Positions 39,759 to 48,145 of a stretch of 64,000 nt of DNA are shown piece after piece (the stretch's first letter is position 1; every line of letters starts with the position of its first letter). The notes beneath the pieces were generated by a model that saw only the letters and a list, made by a program, of their open reading frames with translations, had not been told where the DNA came from and did no database searches. This DNA comes from an uncultured bacterium (GTDB lineage: Bacteria; Elusimicrobiota; Elusimicrobia; Elusimicrobiales; Elusimicrobiaceae): the NCBI GenBank assembly GCA_949294095.1, contig CASFFZ010000001.1, forward strand, positions 463,481 through 527,480, given 5' to 3'. Position numbers and translations under genes: made by a program.

Positions 39759-41098
39759 TGGGCATCCTCCAGCGAGTGTTTGTGGGTGCGGAAAGAAGCT
39801 TCCGTTTCTTCAATGGATTTAATTTTAAACGAAAGCGGCACCACCGCTATCGTTACTAAACTGACGAGGCTGGCCAACAAAAAGAAACCCGTGTATCCCA
39901 ACCGCGTCTGCAGCCAGCCCGAAGCCATGGAGGGAAGCATCATCCCCAAGGCCATAATGCCCGTGGAGATGGCATAATGGGAGGTTTTGTAAGCGCCTTG
40001 GGAAATATACATAATAAACACGGTAAACGCCATTAACGCCAGGCCGTTGCCTAAATGTTCCAGCGTAATCAGTACCGTAATCAGCCCGGTGGAAGGGTGC
40101 GCCCACGCCATATAGGCGTAGAAAAAATTGGGCAAAATTAAAATTACCGCAAACGGCCAAATGCATTTTTTAAATCCGTATTTTCCCAACAGCCAGCCGC
40201 CTGCCAAATTGCCTACGACTACCGCCCCCAGCCCCAGTGTGCCTTTAATCAGCCCGTAAGTTTGCACGCTTAAGCCCAAGGCGCCTTCGGCTTGCGGTTT
40301 GAGCAAAAACAGCGGAACGATTTTTTCTAAAAAAGCATCCCCCAAGCGGTAGAGCAAAATGAACGCCAAAATATACAGGATGTTCTTTTGCGTGAAATAC
40401 GTTTGAAACGCATTTCCCCACGCGTTGCCGCGCACGGTGTGCACCGGCCGGTCTTGCGCCGGTTTGGGCAAAATAAAACGGTGCCATCCGGCCGCGGCCG
40501 CAAATAAAGCCGCCAAAAACAAAAACAACAGCGCCCAGTTAAACGGCCATTGAACAAGGGCGTTTTGCCCGTTGCTTCCCGCTTGGGACAGGGCCCCTAC
40601 GCCCGCTACCAATAGGCCGCTTCCCAAGATCATGGCCAAGCGGTAAAAAATGGTGCGAATGCCTACAAACTGGGATTGCTGCACCGGCGTCAACGCCAGC
40701 AGGTAGTAGCCGTCGGTCGCGATGTCTAGCGTGGCGGAGGCAAACGCTCCCGCCAAAAACCCGAAGAGCGACAAATAAAAGAAAGTTAAACTGCCTTGGT
40801 GCGCCGCAAAAGAAAACGCTTCCCACGCCGTAAGGGCGGCCAAAAGCAAAAATACGCCCGCCAGCGCCGTCTGAGCGCCCAGCAGCCAGCGGCGTTTGGT
40901 GGCGCGGGCGTCTACCCACGGGCTCCAGAACATTTTTAGAATCCACGGCAGATACAGCCACCCCGTCCAAAAGGCGATTTTGTCGTTGGAGAAGCCCAAG
41001 TCGGCATACAGCACGGTGGAAACCGTGTTGATAATAATGTACGGAAACCCTTCCGCCAGATACAGCGAAGGGATATAATACCAAGGATTTTTTGTCAT
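39755..41098 (-). CDS. ampG: AmpG-type muropeptide permease (MFS)
   Basis: 447 residues, about 12 membrane helices, MFS fold. The start MTKNPWYYIPSLYLAEGFPYIIINTVSTVLY and the ATLDIATDGYYL segment are typical of AmpG, which imports anhydro-muropeptides from the periplasm. Its place upstream of murQ-anmK-nagZ with overlapping ends supports the function. The ATG follows the previous stop without a gap. Confidence 0.9.
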   Translation of the reverse strand: MTKNPWYYIPSLYLAEGFPYIIINTVSTVLYADLGFSNDKIAFWTGWLYLPWILKMFWSPWVDARATKRRWLLGAQTALAGVFLLLAALTAWEAFSFAAHQGSLTFFYLSLFGFLAGAFASATLDIATDGYYLLALTPVQQSQFVGIRTIFYRLAMILGSGLLVAGVGALSQAGSNGQNALVQWPFNWALLFLFLAALFAAAAGWHRFILPKPAQDRPVHTVRGNAWGNAFQTYFTQKNILYILAFILLYRLGDAFLEKIVPLFLLKPQAEGALGLSVQTYGLIKGTLGLGAVVVGNLAGGWLLGKYGFKKCIWPFAVILILPNFFYAYMAWAHPSTGLITVLITLEHLGNGLALMAFTVFIMYISQGAYKTSHYAISTGIMALGMMLPSMASGWLQTRLGYTGFFLLASLVSLVTIAVVPLSFKIKSIEETEASFRTHKHSLEDAQ

Positions 41099-42115
41099 TT
41101 ATTTAAACGCGTATTTCCCGCCCAGCAAATCCGCCAGCGGTTTGGTGGTTTCGTTGCGCTCCAGCGCAATTTTGATAATAGCCGTCATCGGTACGGCCAA
41201 CAAGGCGCCCATAATGCCCCATACCAGCGCCCAGAAAATTAAACAGGCGATGACGACAATGGGGTCTAAGTCCATTCCTTTTCCAAGCCATTTTGTTTCT
41301 AAAATGTTTCCGATGATGAAGTGGATGGCTGTCAGTAAAATCAGGGCCAGCACAATATGCCAGTCAAACCCGTACTGCAGAAACAATACCGGCATGGGCA
41401 ACAAGGTGGAAATAAACGGCCCGATATTGGGAATGAAATTGAGCACAAACGTCAGCACCGCCAGCATGGAGGCCAGTTCCGTTTTAATGGAAGCGAGCAC
41501 AATCCAGGTAAAGCCGGCGGCTAACAGCGAAACAAAAATTTTAATCAGCAGATAAAAGGAAATTTGCTTCTGGATATTTCCCACGAGGGAGGGTTTGTCC
41601 GCCGAGGCTTTGCCCATAAAGATAAAGATGACAAACAGCGTAATGAGCATCAGGTTGGTTAAAATGGACACCAGCGTGCTGCCTACGCTTTTAAGCATAT
41701 TAAATACGGGCAGTTTAGAGACGGTATCCGTCACAAATTGAGCATTGATGTTCACGCCGAATTTTTGGGAATTCATTAGCAGCCAATCCAGCGTATCGTT
41801 TAGCCGTTCGCTGTAAATATCGGCTCCCGCCACAAAGCTTTCAATAGAGCCGGAAATAAACAATACGGACAAAACAACCAAGGCCAAAAACGCCACAAAA
41901 CTTAGCACCAAGCCTAAGCCGTAAGGCACTTTCCATTTTTGTTTAAGCCAGCCGGCCAGCGTGCCGGCTACCATGGAGATAAACAACGCAATGACAAAGG
42001 GCATCAGCATGGTTTTTGTGTAAACCAATACGGCGGTGGCCGCAGTGGCGGCTAAAATCATTAAGCAAACGGTGTTGATGGGGGCTAATTTTTCCAATGA
42101 AGTTTTTGTGAACAT
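41099..42115 (-). CDS. AI-2E family (PerM-type) exporter
   Basis: 338 residues, about eight membrane helices, with the late PNIGPFISTLLPMPVLF and the end GALLAVPMTAIIKIALE typical of AI-2E/PerM proteins. These are putative exporters of small molecules, and some are Na+/H+ antiporters. It is the first gene of the unit with ampG, murQ, anmK and nagZ; whether it works with them is not known. The ribosome site is AGAGAGG and a TATACT (42134-42139, TG extended) lies upstream. Confidence 0.87.
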   Translation of the reverse strand: MFTKTSLEKLAPINTVCLMILAATAATAVLVYTKTMLMPFVIALFISMVAGTLAGWLKQKWKVPYGLGLVLSFVAFLALVVLSVLFISGSIESFVAGADIYSERLNDTLDWLLMNSQKFGVNINAQFVTDTVSKLPVFNMLKSVGSTLVSILTNLMLITLFVIFIFMGKASADKPSLVGNIQKQISFYLLIKIFVSLLAAGFTWIVLASIKTELASMLAVLTFVLNFIPNIGPFISTLLPMPVLFLQYGFDWHIVLALILLTAIHFIIGNILETKWLGKGMDLDPIVVIACLIFWALVWGIMGALLAVPMTAIIKIALERNETTKPLADLLGGKYAFK

Positions 42116-42194
42116 AATACCTCTCTTGTATTTAGTATAGCATAGGTTTGGGCGGGGCGTGCGCGGTGTTTTGGAAGAGAAGAAAAGAAAAGCT

Positions 42195-42223
42195 TTTCAA
42201 AAAGAGATGGAAATTGATATAAT
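42195..42223 (+). promoter_or_regulatory. Promoter of tRNA-Val
   Basis: TTTCAA at 42195-42200, 17-bp spacer, TATAAT at 42218-42223, 15 bases before the tRNA. Confidence 0.6.
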
Positions 42224-42238
42224 AAATATACAGTTTTC

Positions 42239-42313
42239 GGGCAGTTGGCGCAGCGGTAGCGCGTCCGCCTCACACGCGGAAGGTCACAGGTTCAAATCCT
42301 GTACTGCCCACCA
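42239..42313 (+). tRNA. tRNA-Val (anticodon CAC), CCA encoded
   Basis: A complete cloverleaf: acceptor GGGCAGT / ACTGCCC, anticodon stem TCCGC / GCGGA with loop CTCACAC (anticodon CAC, reads GUG), T-stem ACAGG / CCTGT with TTCAAAT loop, discriminator A and encoded CCA at 42311-42313. Its 3' end is repeated 188 bp downstream. Confidence 0.93.
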
Positions 42314-42363
42314 TTTAAACCCCGCTTTTAGCGGGGTTTTTATTTAGGCAGGAAGCGCGCAAA
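42299..42363 (+). repeat. 65-bp direct repeat, copy 1 (tRNA-Val 3' end + terminator + flank)
   Basis: From the T-arm end of tRNA-Val through its terminator to GGAAGCGCGCAAA. It matches copy 2 at 42487-42551 in 62 of 65 positions; the three differences are in the CCA region and in the terminator stem. The arrangement is like the duplication left by an element that used a tRNA 3' end as attachment site. Confidence 0.85.
42317..42344 (+). terminator. Terminator of tRNA-Val
   Basis: AAACCCCGC / GCGGGGTTT with loop TTTTA and a T-run. Confidence 0.9.
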
Positions 42364-42486
42364 CTGCTTTGCGCGCGGCAGGATTTGAAAGCCGCAGCGA
42401 TGTGCGAGTTTGCCGGTAGGCAAGGCGAGCACCGCGAGGCGGGCCTGCGAGCCCCGAGCGTCAGGGAGGGGACTTGTAGGCAAAGT
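42364..42486. other. GC-rich spacer between the two direct repeats
   Basis: 123 bp without gene. It completes a perfect hairpin (GCGCGCAAA / TTTGCGCGC, 42355-42376) and then carries GC-rich short repeats of the form GGCAAGGCGAG and GCGAGGCGGG. No recombinase gene is left, so if this was an element only a remnant stays. Confidence 0.5.
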
Positions 42487-42551
42487 CTGTACTGCTCCCC
42501 ATTTAAACCCTGCTTTTAGCGGGGTTTTTATTTAGGCAGGAAGCGCGCAAA
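42487..42551 (+). repeat. 65-bp direct repeat, copy 2
   Basis: Second copy of the tRNA-Val 3' end, terminator and flank. Its CCA has changed to a run CTCCCC and the terminator stem has one mismatch, so it is the decayed copy. The terminator part is at 42505-42532. Confidence 0.85.
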
Positions 42552-42570
42552 GGGATTTAGCCCTAGTTTA

Positions 42571-42599
42571 TTGGGGAATAGATTATTTTTTTATATACT
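42571..42599 (+). promoter_or_regulatory. marC promoter
   Basis: TTGGGG (42571-42576), 17-bp spacer, TATACT (42594-42599). Confidence 0.5.
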
Positions 42600-42618
42600 A
42601 TTTATAAAGTGTTAAACT

Positions 42619-42645
42619 GTCTGCTTTTAGCAGACACTTTTTCTT
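42619..42645 (+). terminator. Leader terminator/attenuator before marC
   Basis: Stem GTCTGC / GCAGAC with loop TTTTA, then ACTTTTTCTTTT. It lies between the promoter and the marC ribosome site, so it could attenuate marC transcription. A competing pairing with the upstream AAGTGT is possible. Confidence 0.5.
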
Positions 42646-42664
42646 TTAAGGAGATTTTTAAACT

Positions 42665-43351
42665 ATGGATTGGGGTCTGTTGGTAAACTCGTTTATCGGT
42701 ATGCTGTCCATTTTAAACCCGATCGGCAACGTGCCGATATTTCTGGAACACGTGGAAAACGAACCGCCCAAAGTGCAGCGCGCCGTGGCGTTGATGATGG
42801 CACTGGCTATTTTCCTGTTGCTGACGGCCTTTTTTGTGTTTGGGAACCGTATTCTAACGCTGTTTGGCATTACCATTCCGGCGTTCCGGCTGGCGGGATC
42901 CATTATTATTTTGATCGTCGGCCTGCGCATGTTGCAGGGGAAAAGCAAATTTGAAAGCCACGGCATTGAAACCGCCGCCGCGCAAGGCAATACGTTTGAC
43001 CAAGCCCGCAACCGCCTGAGCCATATTTTGGTGCCGGTGGCCATGCCGCTTTTTATCGGCCCCGGTTCCATTACCACGGCTATTTTGTATGCGGAAAAGA
43101 CCACCACTTTTTCCATGGCGATGATGATGATCGGCGTTTTGTTTTTAAGTTCCGTCATTGTAGGCGTTTGTTTGGTAGGCTCTCGTTATATTTTTAATAA
43201 AATCGGCCCAAACGGCACGCAGATCGTCATCCGCTTTATGGGTATGATCTTGTGCGCCATTGCCATGCAGTTTATGATTGACGGCGTGGCCCAGTTGCTG
43301 CCGGGGGTGTTGGACTCCACTTTCACTCATGCGGCCGGTACCGTTAAATAG
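42665..43351 (+). CDS. MarC-family integral membrane protein
   Basis: 228 residues, six membrane helices: FIGMLSILNPIGNVPIF near the start and the central VPVAMPLFIGPGSITTAILY are the repeated NPxGxxP/P.xxGPG motifs of MarC proteins. Function in the family is unclear (once linked wrongly to antibiotic resistance). It has an AAGGAG site and its own promoter and terminator. Confidence 0.88.
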   Translation: MDWGLLVNSFIGMLSILNPIGNVPIFLEHVENEPPKVQRAVALMMALAIFLLLTAFFVFGNRILTLFGITIPAFRLAGSIIILIVGLRMLQGKSKFESHGIETAAAQGNTFDQARNRLSHILVPVAMPLFIGPGSITTAILYAEKTTTFSMAMMMIGVLFLSSVIVGVCLVGSRYIFNKIGPNGTQIVIRFMGMILCAIAMQFMIDGVAQLLPGVLDSTFTHAAGTVK

Positions 43352-43369
43352 TTTAAGTTTTATGTGAGA

Positions 43370-43396
43370 GGGCGGCTTGCGGGCCGCCCTTTTTTT
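43370..43396 (+). terminator. Terminator after marC
   Basis: GGGCGGC / GCCGCCC stem followed by eight T. The uvrB promoter follows at once. Confidence 0.9.
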
Positions 43397-43424
43397 GCGT
43401 GCTTTATATAAGTAGAATAAAGAT

Positions 43425-45431
43425 ATGGATCGTTTTCAGTTAGTTTCTCCTTTTCAACCCGCGGGCGATCAGCCCAAAGCCATTGAAGCGCTTACCCAAG
43501 GCGTCCTGGCCGGCGTGCCGCGCCAGACGCTGCTGGGGGTAACGGGCTCGGGCAAAACGTTTACCATGGCCAACGTCATTGAACGGCTCAATCGCCCTAC
43601 ACTTATTTTATCTCCCAATAAGGTATTGGCGGCGCAGCTGTATGCCGAGTTTAAACAATTTTTTCCGGAAAACGCCGTAGAGTATTTTATTTCTTACTAC
43701 GATTATTACCAGCCCGAAGCCTACATCCCGCAAACCGATACGTATATTGAAAAAGATTCCGCCGTCAACGAGCACATTGACAAGCTGCGTTTAAAAGCCA
43801 CCACTTCGCTGCTGACGCGGCGGGATGTGATTGTGGTGGCGTCCGTTTCGTGCATTTACAATATCGGCTCGCCGGACAGTTTCCGCGAGATGCGCATTTA
43901 CGTCAAAAAAGGCGCCGAGATGACGCGTTCTTCCCTTTCGGGGCAGTTAATCAAAATTCAATACCGCCGCGACGAACTGGAATTTGCTTCCGGCAACTTC
44001 CGCATGCGCGGCCCGTATACCGATATTATGACGCCCTACAGTCAAAACGCCATCCGCGTAGAAATTGCCGGCAAAACCATTGCGCATATTTATGAAATCC
44101 ACCCCATTACGGGCAATGTGCTGGCGGAATTGGACGAAGCGTGGATTTACCCCGCCAAACACTTCGTGGCGACGGACGAGGACACGCAAAACGCCATTGA
44201 GCAAATCCGGCGCGACTTGGACGTCCGCCACGCGGAGCTGTTAAAAATGGGCAAAGAATTGGAAGCCTACCGCTTAAAACAGCGTACCGAGTATGACCTG
44301 GAAATGCTGCAGCAGGCCGGTTTTTGCCCCGGGATTGAAAACTATTCCCGCTATATGGACGGGCGCAAACCCGGCGAGCGGCCGGCGTGTTTGCTGGATT
44401 ATTTTAAAAGATACGACGATTTTTTGATGATGGTGGACGAATCGCACGTAGCTTTGCCGCAGGTGCGCGGCATGTTTAACGGCGACCGCGCCCGCAAACA
44501 GATGCTGGTGGATTTCGGCTTTCGCCTGCCGTCGGCCTTGGACAACCGCCCGCTTAAATTTGACGAATTTGAAAAGCTCCTGCCGGCTACGGTGTTTGTA
44601 TCCGCCACGCCGGGCCCGTATGAACTGACCGTAAGCGGCAACCATATTGTGGAGCAGGTCATCCGTCCGACGGGGCTGGTAGACCCGAAAGTGTACATTC
44701 ACCCCACCGCCGGACAAATTGATCATTTGGTGGAAAAAATTACCGAGCACAAAAACCGCGGCGAACGCACGCTGGTGCTGGCGCTGACCAAAAAAACGGC
44801 GGAAGATTTAAGCGCATTTTTTACGGAAAAAAACATCAAAACACGCTACCTGCATTCGGATATTGAAGCGTTAGACCGGGTGGAAATTTTAAAAGAATTC
44901 CGCCAAGGAAAATTTGACGTGCTGGTCGGCATTAACCTGCTGCGCGAAGGCATTGATATTCCGCAAGTGGGGCTGGTGGCCATTTTGGGCGCGGACAACG
45001 AAGGCTTCCTGCGCAACACCACCACGCTGATTCAAATTTCCGGCCGCGCCGCCCGCAACGCAGACGGCGAAGTGATTTTGTACGCCGACCGGAAGACCGA
45101 TTCCATTCAATACGCCTTAAACGAAATGAACCGCCGCCGCCAACTGCAGGAAGCCTACAACAAAGAGCACCACATTACCCCCAAAACCATTCAAAAAATG
45201 GAAGTGGATTTGAAAGAACTGCAGCAGCAAACCAAAACGAGCGCCTTCGGCATTTTGAGCCAAACGCTGCCGGAGCCGACGCTCAAAAACATCCAGTCCG
45301 TGGAAAAAGATTTGGAACAGCAAATGCTCCAAGCCGCGGACGCGCTGAATTTTGAATTGGCGGCCGAATTGCGCGACCGGTTGTTTGAGCTGCGCCAAAT
45401 GCGCGTGAAGGGCGGCGGGAAGAAAAAGTGA
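43425..45431 (+). CDS. uvrB: Excinuclease ABC subunit B
   Basis: 668 residues, the normal length. P-loop GVTGSGKT (about 39-46), the beta-hairpin region YYDYYQPEAYIPQTDTYIEKD, helicase motifs (LILSPNKVLAAQL, DESH in MVDESHV, VSATPGPYE, RAARN) and the C-terminal UVR domain (ALNFELAAELRDRLFELR). DNA damage verification helicase. A TAGAAT at 43413-43418 stands 6 bases before the ATG with no ribosome site, so it may be a leaderless message. Confidence 0.97.
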   Translation: MDRFQLVSPFQPAGDQPKAIEALTQGVLAGVPRQTLLGVTGSGKTFTMANVIERLNRPTLILSPNKVLAAQLYAEFKQFFPENAVEYFISYYDYYQPEAYIPQTDTYIEKDSAVNEHIDKLRLKATTSLLTRRDVIVVASVSCIYNIGSPDSFREMRIYVKKGAEMTRSSLSGQLIKIQYRRDELEFASGNFRMRGPYTDIMTPYSQNAIRVEIAGKTIAHIYEIHPITGNVLAELDEAWIYPAKHFVATDEDTQNAIEQIRRDLDVRHAELLKMGKELEAYRLKQRTEYDLEMLQQAGFCPGIENYSRYMDGRKPGERPACLLDYFKRYDDFLMMVDESHVALPQVRGMFNGDRARKQMLVDFGFRLPSALDNRPLKFDEFEKLLPATVFVSATPGPYELTVSGNHIVEQVIRPTGLVDPKVYIHPTAGQIDHLVEKITEHKNRGERTLVLALTKKTAEDLSAFFTEKNIKTRYLHSDIEALDRVEILKEFRQGKFDVLVGINLLREGIDIPQVGLVAILGADNEGFLRNTTTLIQISGRAARNADGEVILYADRKTDSIQYALNEMNRRRQLQEAYNKEHHITPKTIQKMEVDLKELQQQTKTSAFGILSQTLPEPTLKNIQSVEKDLEQQMLQAADALNFELAAELRDRLFELRQMRVKGGGKKK

Positions 45432-45475
45432 TTGTTTGCCGAAAGCCCGCGGCGATAAATTGGTAAAATATAACT

Positions 45476-46060
45476 ATGGAAGAAACAAAAGTTCCTCTTA
45501 AAAAAGTTGAAAAAGTAGTTGGTTTGGAAACCGTGCCCAGCACGCAGGATTTGGCCTTGGAATTGGCCCGCCGCGGCGAGGCGGAAGGCACGATGGTGCT
45601 GGCCTGTGAACAAACGGCCGCCCGCCGGCTTGACGGCAGCCGGTTTCACGCACCGGAAGGCGGCATTTATTTTACGCTTATTTTGCGTCCCCGGCGCGCC
45701 GATTTGTGCGCTTTTTCTTTAAGCCGGCAGGCGGCGCAGGCGGTGGCGGAAACCCTGACGGCGGTGTTTGGCCTCAGAACGAAGGTAAAAGACGGCCACA
45801 GCGTTTTGGTGTGGGACAAGAAAAAACGCCAATGGAAAAAAACAGCCGGAATTTTGGCGGAAACTTTTTTTGAAGAAAACGGCCGGGTCGCTTTGGTTGG
45901 CGTGGGGGTTCATGTGAACAACCGCCCCGCGGCCGGCAAAGAGCCGGGCCTGAGTTTAAAGCAATGCACAGGGGCGGAGATCAGCAAAGAGCTGTTGCTA
46001 GATGAACTGTTAAACGGGTTTTGGAAACAATACGCCTGCTGGCTGCAATCCGCGTGCTGA
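45476..46060 (+). CDS. birA: Biotin--protein ligase-like protein (BirA catalytic domain, diverged)
   Basis: 194 residues; no N-terminal DNA-binding domain. The beginning GLETVPSTQDLALEL and the middle EGGIYFTLILRP, KTAGILAET and VALVGVGVHVNN follow BirA. The biotinyl-AMP loop, GRGRRGRxW in active ligases, reads ARRLDGSRF here, and KWPND is replaced by KVKDGHSV. The catalytic Lys before AGILAE is kept. It may be a weak or modified ligase. TAAAAT at 45464-45469 stands 6 bases upstream of the ATG, no ribosome site. Confidence 0.72.
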   Translation: MEETKVPLKKVEKVVGLETVPSTQDLALELARRGEAEGTMVLACEQTAARRLDGSRFHAPEGGIYFTLILRPRRADLCAFSLSRQAAQAVAETLTAVFGLRTKVKDGHSVLVWDKKKRQWKKTAGILAETFFEENGRVALVGVGVHVNNRPAAGKEPGLSLKQCTGAEISKELLLDELLNGFWKQYACWLQSAC

Positions 46061-46074
46061 TTTTACCGGCATAA

Positions 46075-46104
46075 AAAAGCGCCCGTGGCTGCACGGGCGC
46101 TTTT
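46075..46104. terminator. Bidirectional terminator between birA-like gene and response regulator
   Basis: AAAAGCGCCCGTG / CACGGGCGCTTTT stem; works for both converging genes. Confidence 0.92.
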
Positions 46105-46120
46105 GTAATGGCAAAGCGTA

Positions 46121-46486
46121 TCAATCCCCCAGCGCCTGTTTGGCTTTGGCCAGGAAATCCGTCAGCACAAACGGCTTGGAGCAAAACGCCTTTACTTGCG
46201 GGTGGGATAAAAACATTTTTTCCGATTCAATCAACGCCGAAGTAACAATTACCGGAATGGAGGACAACGTTTCGTCTTCAGACATGATTTTCACGATGCT
46301 GGCCCCGTCCAATCCCGGCAGCATGACATCCAAAATCACCAAGTGCGGATGAACTTTTTTCATGGAGGCGATGGCATCGCGGCCCGTCTGGCAGGAATAG
46401 ACTTCGTAGCCTTCGCGGGTTAAAATAAGCGTCAACAAATCAATGATGCTGGCTTCGTCTTCTACAATTAAAATTCTTTTTTTCAT
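46121..46486 (-). CDS. Single-domain response regulator (receiver)
   Basis: 121 residues, only a CheY-like receiver domain: acidic pair ED at 9-10, phospho-acceptor D53 in LVILDVMLPG, conserved Thr/Ser in VTSA near 82, and Lys104 in CSKPF. No output domain. ATG 46486 follows an AAAGG; the upstream GTG at 46498 is less likely. No histidine kinase is in the window, so the partner is unknown. It is divergent from tilS. Confidence 0.92.
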   Translation of the reverse strand: MKKRILIVEDEASIIDLLTLILTREGYEVYSCQTGRDAIASMKKVHPHLVILDVMLPGLDGASIVKIMSEDETLSSIPVIVTSALIESEKMFLSHPQVKAFCSKPFVLTDFLAKAKQALGD

Positions 46487-46529
46487 AGCCTTTTCCACTG
46501 TCTTTATTTAATTTATTATACTTTTTTAT

Positions 46530-47279
46530 ATGACAAAAAAAAGCTTTAATGCTTCCGTTTTGCCTCGTATGCGCGCGTTTGCTTCCCGTTTAATCGGCCG
46601 GGCGGATGCGGTGCTGGTGGGGCTTAGCGGCGGGGCCGATTCGGTGTGCCTGCTTCATTTCCTGCGGTATTTGGCGGCGGAAAAACATTTTGCGCTGGCG
46701 GCGGCGCACGTCAACCACGGGCTGCGCGGCAAAGCCGCCCAAGCCGACCAGCGTTTTTGCCGGCAATTATGCAAAGAGTTGGGAATTGAGTTTTTAACCC
46801 TTAAAACCGATGCCAAAAAATATGCGGAAAAATTTCATTTAAGTCCGGAGCACGGCGCCCGCAAAGCGCGCTATGAAGCGTTTGTAAAGCTGGCCCGCAA
46901 ATGGGGGGCCAACAAGCTGGCGCTGGGGCATCAGCTAGACGACCAGGCCGAAACGGTTTTATTAAATTTACTGCGCGGCACCAAAGCCAAAGGCTTAGGC
47001 GGCATTCCCGTGCGCCGGCCGCTAGCAAAAGGCATTGAAATCGTGCGCCCGCTGTTATGCATTACCCGGGCCGAAACGGAAAGCTATTTGCAACATAACG
47101 GCCTGACGCACATTACCGACCAAACCAATTTTGAAGACGTCTACACCCGCAATTGGATTCGCGCCACCCTGCTGCCGCTTTTAGAAACCAAACAACCGCA
47201 AATCAAAAGCCACCTGGCCCTTTTGGCGCAGGACATTACCCGGTTGCTGGCCGAAGCGCAGGCGGATCCCCGCGATTAA
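46530..47279 (+). CDS. tilS: tRNA(Ile)-lysidine synthase (short form)
   Basis: 249 residues: PP-loop SGGADS at 33-38, AAHVNHGLRG, HQLDDQAETVLLNLLRG and TNFEDVYTRNWIR are typical of TilS. It makes lysidine at the wobble C of tRNA-Ile(CAU). It ends after the N-terminal synthase domain and lacks the C-terminal domains of the E. coli enzyme; short forms exist in several phyla. TATACT at 46517-46522 lies 7 bases before the ATG, with no ribosome site. Confidence 0.93.
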   Translation: MTKKSFNASVLPRMRAFASRLIGRADAVLVGLSGGADSVCLLHFLRYLAAEKHFALAAAHVNHGLRGKAAQADQRFCRQLCKELGIEFLTLKTDAKKYAEKFHLSPEHGARKARYEAFVKLARKWGANKLALGHQLDDQAETVLLNLLRGTKAKGLGGIPVRRPLAKGIEIVRPLLCITRAETESYLQHNGLTHITDQTNFEDVYTRNWIRATLLPLLETKQPQIKSHLALLAQDITRLLAEAQADPRD

Positions 47280-47295
47280 ATCTATTTATCTTTCC

Positions 47296-48081
47296 TTATG
47301 CCTGCTGCAAAAAGCGGCAGAGTTCCTGTTGGGCGTATTTTTCGGCAAACGGGGAATGGCTGCAGCGCTCCCACAATATCGTCTGCGGCCGAATGCCGCA
47401 TGCCTGAAGCGGTTCCAACACCCCCGCGGCGGGGTGCGGGTCTTGCAAACCGTGCAGAACGCTGACGGGGCACTCCAAGCCGCGGGCGGCCTGCAATAAT
47501 ACCCCTTCCGTGCGCAGGCGGGCGGCTTGCGGCCAGACGGCCCGATATTGCCGGGAGTCCACTTCCAAGGCGGAATCTTCATAGGGGGCGGGAAAGGCAA
47601 AATCCGTTTTTTGGCTCAGTTCTTCCAGCGTGCGCAACGCTTGCGGGGAAGAGGCGTTGTTTTGCTCCAGTTGCCGCAGCGCTTCTTGAAAGGCTTTTGC
47701 CTCCGGCGGCGTTAACAGGGCAAGCCTCCTTTCTAAAATCTGCGGGACAAATTCATCCGTCAGCGGCGGGCAGGAAATCAATACCAAATGGCGGACGTTT
47801 TGCGGGTGCATTGCCCCGTACAACAGCGCCAGCCACGCTCCCCACGAGTGTCCGGCCAACGCCAGGGGCGCGGCAAGCGTTTGAATTTGCGCGTGCAGTT
47901 CCTGCAGCAATTCTTCTACGGGAAACGCCGTTTGCAGCAGTTCCGCCGCGGCGCGTTTTTGGCCTACTTGCGCGGCCAGTCCCGCCAGACTGCCCCGCGC
48001 CCCCGGCCCGCCGTGCAGCAAGGCCAAGGTATAGGGGCCTTTGCCATATAGACGGATGGAGGCGGAAAGCGGTGCGGCCAT
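47296..48081 (-). CDS. Alpha/beta hydrolase (proline iminopeptidase-like)
   Basis: 261 residues. LLHGGPGARG forms the oxyanion loop, GHSWGAWLAL holds the nucleophile Ser, and LHGLQDPHPA and CSHSPF supply Asp and His. HGGPG with GHSWG is seen in S33 peptidases and related esterases. The substrate is unknown. AGGAG stands before the ATG; it is divergent from murE. Confidence 0.83.
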   Translation of the reverse strand: MAAPLSASIRLYGKGPYTLALLHGGPGARGSLAGLAAQVGQKRAAAELLQTAFPVEELLQELHAQIQTLAAPLALAGHSWGAWLALLYGAMHPQNVRHLVLISCPPLTDEFVPQILERRLALLTPPEAKAFQEALRQLEQNNASSPQALRTLEELSQKTDFAFPAPYEDSALEVDSRQYRAVWPQAARLRTEGVLLQAARGLECPVSVLHGLQDPHPAAGVLEPLQACGIRPQTILWERCSHSPFAEKYAQQELCRFLQQA

Positions 48082-48133
48082 AGTGAAAACTCCTAAAAGC
48101 TATTTTTTCGTTTCCTACATTCTATCAATTTGG

Positions 48134-48139
48134 TACCAT
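48134..48139 (+). promoter_or_regulatory. -10 of murE with leaderless spacing
   Basis: TACCAT with TG one base upstream (extended -10), 6 bases before the ATG at 48146. No Shine-Dalgarno sequence is present in between. Confidence 0.45.
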
Positions 48140-48145
48140 ATTGCT

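Noticed and set aside
42364..42486. Possible CRISPR-like or multi-copy repeat array
   Set aside because: Only two long repeats exist, and the short GC-rich words inside the spacer are not regular in length or spacing.
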